Positions 19,110 to 27,886 of a stretch of DNA of 64,000 nt are shown in pieces. Source of the DNA: CAYULW01 sp964445815 (GTDB taxonomy: Bacteria; Bacteroidota; Bacteroidia; Flavobacteriales_E; Vicingaceae). The notes beneath the pieces were generated by a model that saw only the letters and a list, made by a program, of their open reading frames with translations, ran no database searches and was not told where the DNA came from. The position numbers and the translations under genes were made by a program. Numbering within the stretch: the stretch's first letter is position 1; each line of letters begins with the position of its first letter. The DNA lies in contig CAYULW010000001.1 in NCBI GenBank assembly GCA_964445815.1, positions 124,001 through 188,000 on the forward strand, given 5' to 3'.

Positions 19110-20381
19110 ATGAAGAAAATCATTACAACTTTTTCAATTTTGGTTATCGCCTTATTCCTTTTGTCTGTATTTGGTTGGATGAGTGTGCATGTTTCTAAAG
19201 GGGATCAAGATTTTGGGATGTTGAATGAACCAGTAAAATTCATGTATTCTTTTATGGATCAATTTGACCAATCTGTTGAAGAAGTTAGAAAGTTGTCTCC
19301 AACATTTCTGACCTTATGGGTAGAGGTAGAACCAATAAATAAGTTAGAAAAAGACTTGAACGTTTTGATGTCTTACTCTAAATCAAATTATGATAGAGCA
19401 GTAGCTATTAGGAATCTAAAAAATGATTCGATTCTCTATGAATGGGATATACCAGAAAAGTACAATGAATGGGACAGGGTAGTGAATCCCTATGCTTTTT
19501 CAAATAAAGATTTGGTCTACTTTTTTGCCGATGTAACCGGATTACGAAGAATAGATTCTTTAGGAAACTTTAAGTGGAAACAAGACAGTATTCTTGCTCA
19601 TCACGGAATGAATGTAGATAGTTCGGGTAATTTCTGGGTCTGTTCAAAAAATCCACCAAAAAACGAAGCAGGTGCATCCTATAAGATCGATAGTAGGACT
19701 GTTTATTATGACGATGACTATATAACACAAATTGATGCCGGTAACGGAGAAGTGTTATTTCATCAATCTATAACTGAAATACTAAAGTCAAACAACTTGG
19801 CCAATTACATTTTACAAGGGCATCCAGCCGTAGATCCATTGCATCTAAATGATGTTCAGCCTGCTTTGAAAACAACTCAATATTATAGTGAGGGCGATGT
19901 TTTTGTAAGTATTAAGCAACCATCCATTGTTCTGCATTATCGACCTTCAACAAATAAAGTACTGAAAGTAATTGAAGGACCATTTTCAGCCCAACATGAT
20001 GTTGACTTTTTAAACGATACTGTTTTAACCCTGTTTAATAACAACTCTTATCCAAAGTACACTAAACATAGCAAGCCAGAGCCAAAGAAAAAGGATAAAA
20101 TAGTTGATGCAGGGGACTTTTATTCAAATGTTGTCAGCTATGATTTTAGAACAGGAGGTATTTCATTTATAGGAGACTCTTTGTTTAGAGCGAATCGGCT
20201 TTTTAGTTCTACTGAAGGATTGCATGAGTTTATAAATGATTCTACCTACTTTATAGAGGAGCAGAATGTGGGTTACTTTTGGGTTATACAGAACGATGAA
20301 GTGATCTATAAAAATGTTTTTAAATCGCAATACGAAGGGTATTGCCATTTACCAAATTGGACAAGAATAATTAAACAATAA
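19110..20381 (+). CDS. Membrane-anchored arylsulfotransferase (ASST)-family protein
   Basis: 423 residues. One N-terminal hydrophobic segment (about 4-24) would anchor it with the beta-propeller in the periplasm. ASST enzymes transfer sulfate between phenolic esters through a sulfo-histidine, without PAPS. Family landmarks are visible: H164/H165 (AHHGMN), the HxN pair H245/N247 (LHLND) and H296 in AQHDVDF, equivalent to the catalytic histidine. The arginine normally found in the following strand (SLR) appears as K269 (SIK). I recall the form YRPSTNK from Bacteroidota members. It is followed after 3 bases by a 45-residue peptide and then a sulfotransferase, so sulfation is the likely theme. 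Start chosen at ATG 19110 because an upstream TTG lies in the promoter box. Confidence 0.75.
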   Translation: MKKIITTFSILVIALFLLSVFGWMSVHVSKGDQDFGMLNEPVKFMYSFMDQFDQSVEEVRKLSPTFLTLWVEVEPINKLEKDLNVLMSYSKSNYDRAVAIRNLKNDSILYEWDIPEKYNEWDRVVNPYAFSNKDLVYFFADVTGLRRIDSLGNFKWKQDSILAHHGMNVDSSGNFWVCSKNPPKNEAGASYKIDSRTVYYDDDYITQIDAGNGEVLFHQSITEILKSNNLANYILQGHPAVDPLHLNDVQPALKTTQYYSEGDVFVSIKQPSIVLHYRPSTNKVLKVIEGPFSAQHDVDFLNDTVLTLFNNNSYPKYTKHSKPEPKKKDKIVDAGDFYSNVVSYDFRTGGISFIGDSLFRANRLFSSTEGLHEFINDSTYFIEEQNVGYFWVIQNDEVIYKNVFKSQYEGYCHLPNWTRIIKQ

Positions 20382-20384
20382 GTG

Positions 20385-20522
20385 ATGGAGTTTTTATACA
20401 TCGGCCCCGGAATGGGTCTAGGAACAATGATCTTGATTTTTTTAATCGCAGGCATTGTTCTCTTTGCCTTTGGTTATATCATCTGGCATAAGGTCAAGAA
20501 CATTTTCAAAAAGAAGAAATAA
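20385..20522 (+). CDS. 45-residue single-helix membrane peptide with YIGPGMG motif
   Basis: ATG at 20385, stop TAA at 20520-20522. The peptide starts MEFLYIGPGMGLG, has one hydrophobic helix (about 14-35) and ends with a strongly basic tail of lysines. The gap to the preceding stop codon is 3 bases and to the next GTG 2 bases, so it is translated within the same transcript. The glycine-rich N-terminus followed by a helix resembles small membrane proteins I have seen beside envelope-polysaccharide genes, but I cannot name a family. A role as a membrane adaptor for the neighbouring sulfotransferases is speculation. Confidence 0.6.
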   Translation: MEFLYIGPGMGLGTMILIFLIAGIVLFAFGYIIWHKVKNIFKKKK

Positions 20523-20524
20523 TA

Positions 20525-21910
20525 GTGTTTTTATACTCCACTATTGTATGTATAGGCTTTTTGCTAATGGCCTATTTCATTAAATTATTTCGAAGTCCTT
20601 TCTTTTCTCTTGCTGAAAATAGCTTAGCACTGGTCAATACCTTACTCTTAAAAATTGACGAAGACGAGAAAGTAAAACTTGTCCAGCAAAAGAACAATCG
20701 ACTTTTGTTGTCATTATTTAAGGTTTTGCTGTCAATATTGATTGCCATGGGTATAGGGAGTTTACCCTTTATCATTTACCTTATCATTCAAAATCAAGCG
20801 TATGCCGATTTGGATTTTTCTTCCATTTCTTCAATAATTGCACTTTCTGTTGGCTCTACATTAGGCTTTATTATACCGGTCAAAAAAAGTAGTTCGGCAA
20901 GCTATTCCGAACTATCTCAGTTGTTGCACAGAATGGCATTGAACAATTATGCAATTGCATATAAGCTATTTAAAGTAGAAACTAAAAAACTGAAGAAAAA
21001 AGGAACTTCTAATCAATTGCAATTTGTGATTGTTTCAGGTCTTGCCAGATCAGGAACGACCAGCTTAATGAATCGATTGACAGAAAACAATTTGTTTGCT
21101 TCATTAAGCTATGCCAATATGCCTTTTTTAACTGCTCCCAATCTTTGGTCCAAGATATACAAACCGAAGAATAGTGAACAAAAAGAGCGTAGTCATAATG
21201 ATGGAATTTTAATTGGTTTAGAGTCAAATGAGGCACTGGAAGAGTATTTTTTTAAAGTCGTATCCAATGATGCTTACATTAAAGAAGATACTTTGATTAA
21301 ATATGATCTTACGCAAGAGCAATACCTAGATTATATAAAATATCAGGCTATTGTAAGAAAAGAAGATCAAAAAATCTATCTGGCAAAAAATAACAACTTC
21401 ATTTTAAGATATGACTCAATAAGAACATTTAACAAGGACTTTAAAGTCGTTTTTATGTTCAGAGATCCCTTGAGCCACGCTGGATCATTGCTCGAAAAGC
21501 ATAAAGAGTATAATGAGTTGCAAAAACAGGATGCTTTTGTATTGGAGTATATGAACTGGCTTGGACATCATGAGTTTGGTTTGAATCAAAAACGATTTCA
21601 ATTTACTGAAGAAAGTCAAAGCTACTCAAGTGAAAAAAGTGGTTTAGATTATTGGTTGCAAGTTTGGATCAATTATTACAGTTACCTCTTGACAATTGAC
21701 CGATCGGGTGTAATTTTTGTCGATTATGATTTTTACTGTCAGTATCCTGAAAAAGTCCTAGAGAGTATTTATGAAAAGCTTGGAGTTGTAGTTGATTTAC
21801 CTAAAATTAAATCTTATCATAACAGTCGTGAGGTTAAATCCAATTGTTCTGATGACTTAAAGCAAAAAGCATATAAGATTTATGCTGAATTGAAGGCTTA
21901 TAATTTATAA
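20525..21910 (+). CDS. Membrane-anchored PAPS-dependent sulfotransferase
   Basis: 461 residues. The N-terminus carries one hydrophobic helix (about 3-22), a soluble linker, and two more helices (about 62-88 and 100-120). The sulfotransferase domain then begins. The 5'-phosphosulfate loop is SGLARSGTTS at 171-180, and the 3'-phosphate region is FRDPLSHAGS at 312-321. Such enzymes transfer sulfate from PAPS to hydroxyl groups of glycans or other acceptors in the cytoplasm. Membrane anchoring implies a lipid-linked or membrane acceptor. GTG at 20525 lies 2 bases after the 45-residue gene and is the most upstream start; no ATG precedes the first helix. Confidence 0.85.
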   Translation: MFLYSTIVCIGFLLMAYFIKLFRSPFFSLAENSLALVNTLLLKIDEDEKVKLVQQKNNRLLLSLFKVLLSILIAMGIGSLPFIIYLIIQNQAYADLDFSSISSIIALSVGSTLGFIIPVKKSSSASYSELSQLLHRMALNNYAIAYKLFKVETKKLKKKGTSNQLQFVIVSGLARSGTTSLMNRLTENNLFASLSYANMPFLTAPNLWSKIYKPKNSEQKERSHNDGILIGLESNEALEEYFFKVVSNDAYIKEDTLIKYDLTQEQYLDYIKYQAIVRKEDQKIYLAKNNNFILRYDSIRTFNKDFKVVFMFRDPLSHAGSLLEKHKEYNELQKQDAFVLEYMNWLGHHEFGLNQKRFQFTEESQSYSSEKSGLDYWLQVWINYYSYLLTIDRSGVIFVDYDFYCQYPEKVLESIYEKLGVVVDLPKIKSYHNSREVKSNCSDDLKQKAYKIYAELKAYNL

Positions 21911-21972
21911 GATAAGAGTCTAAAAGAGTTTGATAAACCAACTCAATTTAGCTATTTTATTGACAAAAGAAA

Positions 21973-23352
21973 CTATAACTCTTTCTTGATTTTGTACTTT
22001 GATAATTCCTTTATAAATCGTTTCAAGAAATTGGAGTTAAAGAGTAAGATCAAAAAGCCGAGGCTTATAATTGGAATAATTCTGCCCTGAATTGCTGCTG
22101 TCGCACTTTGATAATATGTAATGGTGAAAGCATTTAGAAAAAGGATTCCAAAAAGAGTTATAAAGTATTTCAAATATTTATGAGGCTCAGAAATGCTTTT
22201 GTATAAAAAAAGAATAAAGGAAATAAGAACAATCATTGATTCGATTAAATTGTCGAAACCAAAATCAACATGCTTTCTTGATTGAGAGGAGTGATTGTAA
22301 GACCTTGAATCATATATATAGTATTTTTCTATTATAGGCCCAATGTTAAGTTTATCTAGAGGTTCTTGTTCAAAGAAAAATAACTGTTTTACGGTTGAGG
22401 ATAGCCAAGCTAGTCTCATTCGATCTAAGTATTTACGATTACTTTCAATGTTTTCTATTAGATAACCGAAATCTTTCCTTTTCGCTTCCCAACATTTTTT
22501 CCAGGCTTTTTTGCGACAATTACCAGAATAGAGAGGGCTTTTCTGGTTGTAAAGGAAAGTGTTTTGCTTAACATGTTTAAAGTATGCCTTGTTGTTACAT
22601 AAATTATCCGACCTCATCAGAACTTGACCGTTTTGGCATTTCTCTTTTAAAAAATCAGTCACAATGTATCTTTCAAATGAGCGAGCAGTTTTCGTAATAT
22701 TAGCATTTTTAATAAATAGATAATCACCTTCAAATGTCTTGTTGATAAAAGTGATTGAGACTATTGCAATTATTCCGATAATGATGCCAGTTATTGCTCT
22801 TGATAAATGGATATCCCACTTCAAAATAAATTTAAAAAGGATAGAGCAACAGCAAATCACTATTATTATTAATGCCTGAATAGGCGTCATTAGCAGACAT
22901 GAAAGCAGGATTACAATATTGATTGCCAGATGTCCTGCTTTTTTAAATATCAAATACAAGTATAATAGTGCTAAGAAAGAAAAAATATGAGGTGAAACAA
23001 GAGAGATGTAATAATCAACACTAGAGATAGAGACAAAACAGATCAAACTAATTAATTTGATCATCTTGTTGGAGTTGAAATGTAGTTTGTAGAACTGATT
23101 GAAACCATATAGGAGAAGTAATCCTTGAGCGGCAATCACCAACCACAAAGACCAGGAAAGGCTAACGTGACGAACAAAAAATGGATATATGCCTTCTAGG
23201 TCATTCATTAAATTGTTTTCATGTCCATCAGATATAAGTCTGCCCGCAGAGTGTTCTAGAAGAGGGAAGCCATTTAGTAAGCCTTTGTTAAGAACAAATA
23301 TCAAGGCGATAAAAGTGATTGCGAAATTGTTTTTTATTAATCGAAGCAACAT
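21973..23352 (-). CDS. Polytopic membrane protein of unknown function
   Basis: 459 residues with about 10 predicted helices. A cysteine- and lysine-rich loop (about 235-330) carries several Cys residues in CxxxA/CRKKxWKKC-like spacing. It then returns to helices to the C-terminus, which ends in a basic tail. The overall plan (long hydrophobic N-terminal half, extracytoplasmic loop, few terminal helices) fits a GT-C or O-antigen-type membrane enzyme, but no signature is certain. It starts 3 bases after the stop of the GT-C gene upstream, so the two are co-transcribed. It converges with the sulfotransferase gene. Confidence 0.55.
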   Translation of the reverse strand: MLLRLIKNNFAITFIALIFVLNKGLLNGFPLLEHSAGRLISDGHENNLMNDLEGIYPFFVRHVSLSWSLWLVIAAQGLLLLYGFNQFYKLHFNSNKMIKLISLICFVSISSVDYYISLVSPHIFSFLALLYLYLIFKKAGHLAINIVILLSCLLMTPIQALIIIVICCCSILFKFILKWDIHLSRAITGIIIGIIAIVSITFINKTFEGDYLFIKNANITKTARSFERYIVTDFLKEKCQNGQVLMRSDNLCNNKAYFKHVKQNTFLYNQKSPLYSGNCRKKAWKKCWEAKRKDFGYLIENIESNRKYLDRMRLAWLSSTVKQLFFFEQEPLDKLNIGPIIEKYYIYDSRSYNHSSQSRKHVDFGFDNLIESMIVLISFILFLYKSISEPHKYLKYFITLFGILFLNAFTITYYQSATAAIQGRIIPIISLGFLILLFNSNFLKRFIKELSKYKIKKEL

Positions 23353-23355
23353 AAT

Positions 23356-24696
23356 TTATCGGATCCCTTTTAATGCTTTTTCACTATCTGGTTGATCTAT
23401 ACTCTCAAGATAGTCAATCGGAAATTTTGTTTTTAGAAAAATGGATTGATACGTTTCCTTAGTCATAGAGTTATAATGCAACAAAAGAATTTGGTATTGA
23501 TAATTTTGAAACAAACTCAATGAGCAAAGAATACAAATGACAGATAAACTTGCCACTCTAAGAAATTTTCTTCTGAGTAAAACTTCATGCAATAATGCTG
23601 CTATAGGAATTGCTAATAGAGGGTAAAAATCGATCATGGGTCGCTGACCAAATGAACCCCCATACCACCAGCACCACCAGGAAAAAATCACATACAAGTT
23701 AATAATCAAAAAGATGAATATAACTATCCTATTTTTCGCCACTAATTGATTTTTTATGAAGAGCCCAATCAAAGAGAGAGCCATTAAGGGACTGTAGATT
23801 AACCACCCTTTTCTAAAACTTAATAAGCCTTCCAATATTTTGGGGTCATCCCAGAAAAAGGGCTCCTTATCGTAAGAATAAAAAAACCAGCTTCCGGTTA
23901 GTAATTTCCAATAAAGCAATTGTGGAATGATTGGAATGAGAAGAAATATAAAAGCAGATAAGTAATACTTAAATTTTTTAATAATGAAGTTAAATCTGTC
24001 TTTAACCGAATCAAAAGAAAATACATTATAAAATAAAAAGAATATGCCAAAGCTTGCATTGGTTGGCCTTATCAAAGCCAATAATCCTAAACAAAATGAG
24101 GCAATATATAAGTATTTAAGCTTTTCTTTAGAATACCAGTTATCAAGGCAATATAAGTAGATGCATACAGCAAAGAAGGTATAGGCATGACTCATGCCAG
24201 GTTCAAGTGTTAGGTAAGTAAAAAAGTTAGACCCCAGCACAATTATGATTAAGGTTAAATCCGTAGCAAATTTGTTATAAAACCTAAGCAGTAATTTTCT
24301 AAGAAAAAAGAGACCCACAATCAAATAGAAGTTAGCCGCTATAAGAATAGCAAGACGATATGGTGTGGAAAACCCATCGGTTTTGTATCCACGATACTTT
24401 GCAAATTGATGAGCAATAGTATAAAAGGGCAATTCAAAAAGAGCAACGCCATAGGTAGATTTAAAGTGCTGAGTGCCATCAGCTCTTTTCTTTAAGGCAA
24501 AATTCCTTCTTAATGTCGGATCAATATATTTTGTGAATTTAAAAGAAGCATCTTCATGCTGTAATACACTTGGTATTATACCATAATAAAAAATAGCATC
24601 GTGAACCAAAATTTTATTTTTCTTTTTCCAATAACCATGATAAAGAGAGTACGAGACAATAATGATTAAAACAAAAAAGATTCCGTTAAATTTCAA
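23356..24696 (-). CDS. GT-C (GT39/ArnT-like) membrane glycosyltransferase
   Basis: 446 residues, about 11 helices. It shares extended sequence with the protein at 27880-29742: a YWKL-TGS/K segment, SFRKGWLIYSPLM near 290 and a W-rich motif SWWCWWYGG near 340 followed by an Arg. These mark a paralogue pair. GT-C enzymes use polyprenyl-phosphate sugars on the periplasmic side. An acidic residue in the first loop (HDAIFYYG near 32) fits a catalytic Asp. The start is uncertain: the frame begins at a TTG at 24696, and no ATG is available before the first helix. It is first in a two-gene unit and divergent from the GH5-like gene. Confidence 0.65.
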   Translation of the reverse strand: MKFNGIFFVLIIIVSYSLYHGYWKKKNKILVHDAIFYYGIIPSVLQHEDASFKFTKYIDPTLRRNFALKKRADGTQHFKSTYGVALFELPFYTIAHQFAKYRGYKTDGFSTPYRLAILIAANFYLIVGLFFLRKLLLRFYNKFATDLTLIIIVLGSNFFTYLTLEPGMSHAYTFFAVCIYLYCLDNWYSKEKLKYLYIASFCLGLLALIRPTNASFGIFFLFYNVFSFDSVKDRFNFIIKKFKYYLSAFIFLLIPIIPQLLYWKLLTGSWFFYSYDKEPFFWDDPKILEGLLSFRKGWLIYSPLMALSLIGLFIKNQLVAKNRIVIFIFLIINLYVIFSWWCWWYGGSFGQRPMIDFYPLLAIPIAALLHEVLLRRKFLRVASLSVICILCSLSLFQNYQYQILLLHYNSMTKETYQSIFLKTKFPIDYLESIDQPDSEKALKGIR

Positions 24697-24768
24697 GGAC
24701 GTTGACTTACTAAATGCATTACAAAGTAGATAAATTTATTTCTTTCTTTTGCACATTAATTTGTTTTT

Positions 24769-26391
24769 ATGAACCGCAGAGGTTTTATCTTCTTTTTTCT
24801 TGCATGTGTTTTTTATTCATGCATTAATGAGATAAGTTATAAGGAACTTAGAAGTAAAGAAATTCTTCCTGATTTCGTCTATCTTGAAAATGATTCTTTC
24901 AAAATAAATAATCAGCCTTATTTCCCTAAGCTGATGAATTATAGTGTTCAGCCAAGAATGCTGGATAAACAATTGGTCTTATCCCCTTCCATAGAATATG
25001 ATGAACCAAAAAAGTTTGATAGTCAATCAACAGAAGAGTCTATGGAACGCATGAGGGCTCATTTTAGAGCCATAAAAAAAATGGGTTTTAATGCCATACG
25101 TCTTGTGGGTTTAAGTAATGTGGAGTATGATGCGAAGTCAGCTAAAATCTCAATTGAAGTATTTGAAGGACCAAAAAGGAGACCCTTGAATTTGGATCAA
25201 AAGTCAATATCAAAATTGATGAAAACGCTTCAAAGCGTTGTCGACCTCGCAGGTGAAGAAGGCCTTAAGATTATGACAATTCTTCCAAGGCCGATGAAAG
25301 ACATAGACTATACTCGGCAAAAGGATAAATACGTCAGCGCTATTTTAGACAGATTCAGAAACAATAATGTGATGTTTGCATATGATTTTTTTAATGAACC
25401 ATTGTACTTTGATAATAGTGAGCAAACACACTGGAAAGAAATTCCAAGAGAAAAACTAAGCGCATATAAATTGGTAAGAAAATGGAAGTCTCAGATGGAA
25501 CGAAATGCACCTTATCAATTATTTACAATTGGTCTGGCAGAACCTATAGAGGTATTTGAGTGGGATCCTGCTATCCTTCCTTTAGATTTTGTGTCCTTTC
25601 ATACATACCATCCCTTAAGGGTGCCGAATGAAATTTACTGGTATGCCAAATACATTAAAAAGCCATGGATTGTCTCTGAAACTTCATTACCGGCTGATAA
25701 TGATTCCATTCCTTATTCAGATCAAACGGTTTTTATGAAGGAAGTGCTTCAACGAATCGTAAATTGTGGTGGACAAGGAATTGGCTGGTGGCAGTATCAA
25801 GATGTTAAATGGGGTCCCTTTGAGCACAATTACACCCCCTTAATAAAGGTTGGCGGGAAGTCATATATAGATAGTAATACCTTTATTTTAGGAGAATTCA
25901 AAGATGCAGCATTTACATTACCGACTTTACCTCTTAAAAAAACAGGCGAATGTGATTGTCATGTCAATTATTATAACATGATGGGTTATCATAATTATAA
26001 GGTGAGCGGACTAATATTAGATCAAGATGGGAACCCCATTGAAGGAGCTGTTATCAGAGGTTGGAATAAGTATTGGAATATTGGGATGAACACATTTACA
26101 AATGCATTAGGCCAATTTGATCTCTATTCAAATGATGAGTGTGTACATTTTGAAATCTCTGCTCCAAAATATTCTAAAGTGAAGTTTGATAGAAAACTTG
26201 AATATAATCCAAGTCCCCAAAGTTTAGACTTAAGAAATAAAGATTTAGAGTATCATAAAAACCATTTTCAATGGTACATGGATTCTGCTTATGTAGGGAA
26301 GTCGGTATTTGAGTTTAAGAAAGGTATATTCGATAAGTTCAAAACTTCAGCTGTTATGGAGACCATAGAATTAGAGCATTTGGGTTTATAG
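24769..26391 (+). CDS. Lipoprotein with GH5-like glycoside hydrolase domain and carboxypeptidase-regulatory-like domain
   Basis: 540 residues. The hydrophobic N-terminus ends in FYSC (C18), a likely lipobox. Residues about 30-380 form a TIM-barrel of the cellulase superfamily. The acid/base pair is FFNEP (N209, E210), and a nucleophile candidate is E304 in PWIVSETSLP, preceded by a HTYHP stretch typical of strand 6. A Gly/Trp-rich GIGWWQYQD follows. Residues about 405-460 carry a carboxypeptidase-regulatory-like beta-sandwich (VSGLILDQDGNPIEGA). It probably trims or remodels a beta-linked glycan in the periplasm or at the outer membrane. Substrate is unknown. It sits among glycosyl- and sulfotransferase genes and its stop overlaps the converging GT2 gene by 6 bases. 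Confidence 0.72.
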   Translation: MNRRGFIFFFLACVFYSCINEISYKELRSKEILPDFVYLENDSFKINNQPYFPKLMNYSVQPRMLDKQLVLSPSIEYDEPKKFDSQSTEESMERMRAHFRAIKKMGFNAIRLVGLSNVEYDAKSAKISIEVFEGPKRRPLNLDQKSISKLMKTLQSVVDLAGEEGLKIMTILPRPMKDIDYTRQKDKYVSAILDRFRNNNVMFAYDFFNEPLYFDNSEQTHWKEIPREKLSAYKLVRKWKSQMERNAPYQLFTIGLAEPIEVFEWDPAILPLDFVSFHTYHPLRVPNEIYWYAKYIKKPWIVSETSLPADNDSIPYSDQTVFMKEVLQRIVNCGGQGIGWWQYQDVKWGPFEHNYTPLIKVGGKSYIDSNTFILGEFKDAAFTLPTLPLKKTGECDCHVNYYNMMGYHNYKVSGLILDQDGNPIEGAVIRGWNKYWNIGMNTFTNALGQFDLYSNDECVHFEISAPKYSKVKFDRKLEYNPSPQSLDLRNKDLEYHKNHFQWYMDSAYVGKSVFEFKKGIFDKFKTSAVMETIELEHLGL

Positions 26392-27090
26392 GTTGTATTT
26401 TAGGATACAATATATGGCTCTAAAGCCATCTTTCCATCCAATTTTTTTCCCTTCTTCATAAGTTCGACCATAGTAAGAGATGCCTACTTCGTAGATTCTG
26501 ATCTTGGGAATGCGAGATAGTTTAGCCGTTAATTCCGGTTCGAAGCCAAATCGTTTTTCTTTTAAATCTAAAGATTTAGCAATCTTAGAGTCCATCAACT
26601 TATAACAAGTTTCCATATCGGTTAAGTTCAGGTTAGTAAACATATTAGATAAGAAGGTTAAGAACTTATTTCCTATAGAGTGCCAAAAAAACAAGATGCG
26701 ATGCGGATTTCCTCCGATAAACCTTGATCCGTACACAACATCCGCAAACCCACTAATAATAGGTTTTAGTAATCGATTATATTCAGCAGGATCATACTCT
26801 AAATCAGCATCTTGAATAATCAGGTAGTCACCAGTAGCCAGATCTATGGCTTTATGAATGGCAGCACCTTTTCCTTGATTTTTTTCTTGATTATATAATC
26901 GCAGATTCAATTCAGGGTTTTTGGAGCTATAGTTTTCAATTGCCTCAACTGTATTGTCTGATGAGCAGTCATTTACAATGATTATTTCTTTTTCAATTTG
27001 ATTGACAAGATCAACAGCTTTAACCTTATCTAAGATAAGATGTATGGTCTTAGCTTCATTATATGCAGGTATTAATATCGAAAGTTTCAT
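26386..27090 (-). CDS. GT2 glycosyltransferase, polyprenyl-phosphate mannose/glucose synthase-like
   Basis: 234 residues, GT-A fold. It has the opening SILIPAYNEAKTI, the nucleotide-sugar motif IIVNDCSSDNT and the DxD motif QDADLEYDP near 93. Conserved GSRF and a metal-region METCYKLM follow. There are no C-terminal transmembrane helices, as in DPM1-type enzymes. Such enzymes transfer a hexose from a nucleotide sugar to a polyprenyl phosphate, making donors for GT-C enzymes. That fits the adjacent GT-C genes. It is the last gene of a long minus-strand run; a 34-base gap separates it from the next GT2 gene. Confidence 0.88.
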   Translation of the reverse strand: MKLSILIPAYNEAKTIHLILDKVKAVDLVNQIEKEIIIVNDCSSDNTVEAIENYSSKNPELNLRLYNQEKNQGKGAAIHKAIDLATGDYLIIQDADLEYDPAEYNRLLKPIISGFADVVYGSRFIGGNPHRILFFWHSIGNKFLTFLSNMFTNLNLTDMETCYKLMDSKIAKSLDLKEKRFGFEPELTAKLSRIPKIRIYEVGISYYGRTYEEGKKIGWKDGFRAIYCILKYNL

Positions 27091-27124
27091 GCTTTAAAAG
27101 GGAAGATATTTGCGAAATAACACA

Positions 27125-27886
27125 TTATTTATATTTCAGATATATTCTAATCAAATCTAAAGGGGCTTTTAAATAATAGCTCATCTTTATTTTCGAGCCG
27201 TCTTTGTCTTCCCATGAACTGACAGGATGCTCTATCAGTTCATGCTTTTCCTTTTTTAAGAGGCGTTTAGCCCTAAATAAAAGTTCTATATCGAATAACC
27301 ATCTGGAGGAGAACTTATTTTGAAATATTACCTTGGCAATATCTGTTCGAATCAGTTTAGCACCACACTGCGTATCATAGATGGATAAATGAAGCATATT
27401 ACTTACTATAGTTGCAAACACTCTCCCAATGTAGTGACGAGAAATTTTACGCCTAATTTCGTTTTGACCCAGAATACTAATTCTTGACCCTAGAACAATT
27501 TTGGGATTGAATTTAAGATACTTGCCAAAAGCATTAATCTCTTCTATAGGTGTTGCCAAGTCCGCATCAAAGTAACCGATGTAATCATAGTTTTTTTTCT
27601 CAATCGTCTTTAATACACCTTTTCTTATGGCTTCTGCCTTACCCATATTTTTATCCAGATTGATGTAATCAATTGTGGAATATGACTCAGAAAGCTGTTT
27701 GATAACTTCTAGAGTACCATCATTACTACCATCATTGACCAAAATAATGTCGATGGTCTGATTATCCGGGTCAGATGCGAACTGCTCAAAGGCCTTAATA
27801 TCCAGTCTTTTCTCTTCATTATAGCAGGGGAAGATGGTCGCTATATTTTCTGAGATAACATGTTTTATTTGTTCTTGACCTACCAT
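27125..27886 (-). CDS. GT2 glycosyltransferase, ALG5-like (polyprenyl-phosphate glucosyltransferase type)
   Basis: 253 residues. The N-terminal IATIFPCYNEEKRL, the VNDGSNDGT motif and DADLATPIEE near 108 are characteristic of the dolichyl-phosphate glucosyltransferase branch. LGSR, DTQCGAKL and RWLFDIELL follow, as in ALG5. It is predicted to charge a polyprenyl phosphate with a hexose at the cytoplasmic face. Its start overlaps the end of the GT-C gene by 7 bases, which implies coupled expression. Two polyprenol-charging enzymes of different branches lie side by side, consistent with two lipid-linked sugar donors. Confidence 0.88.
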   Translation of the reverse strand: MVGQEQIKHVISENIATIFPCYNEEKRLDIKAFEQFASDPDNQTIDIILVNDGSNDGTLEVIKQLSESYSTIDYINLDKNMGKAEAIRKGVLKTIEKKNYDYIGYFDADLATPIEEINAFGKYLKFNPKIVLGSRISILGQNEIRRKISRHYIGRVFATIVSNMLHLSIYDTQCGAKLIRTDIAKVIFQNKFSSRWLFDIELLFRAKRLLKKEKHELIEHPVSSWEDKDGSKIKMSYYLKAPLDLIRIYLKYK

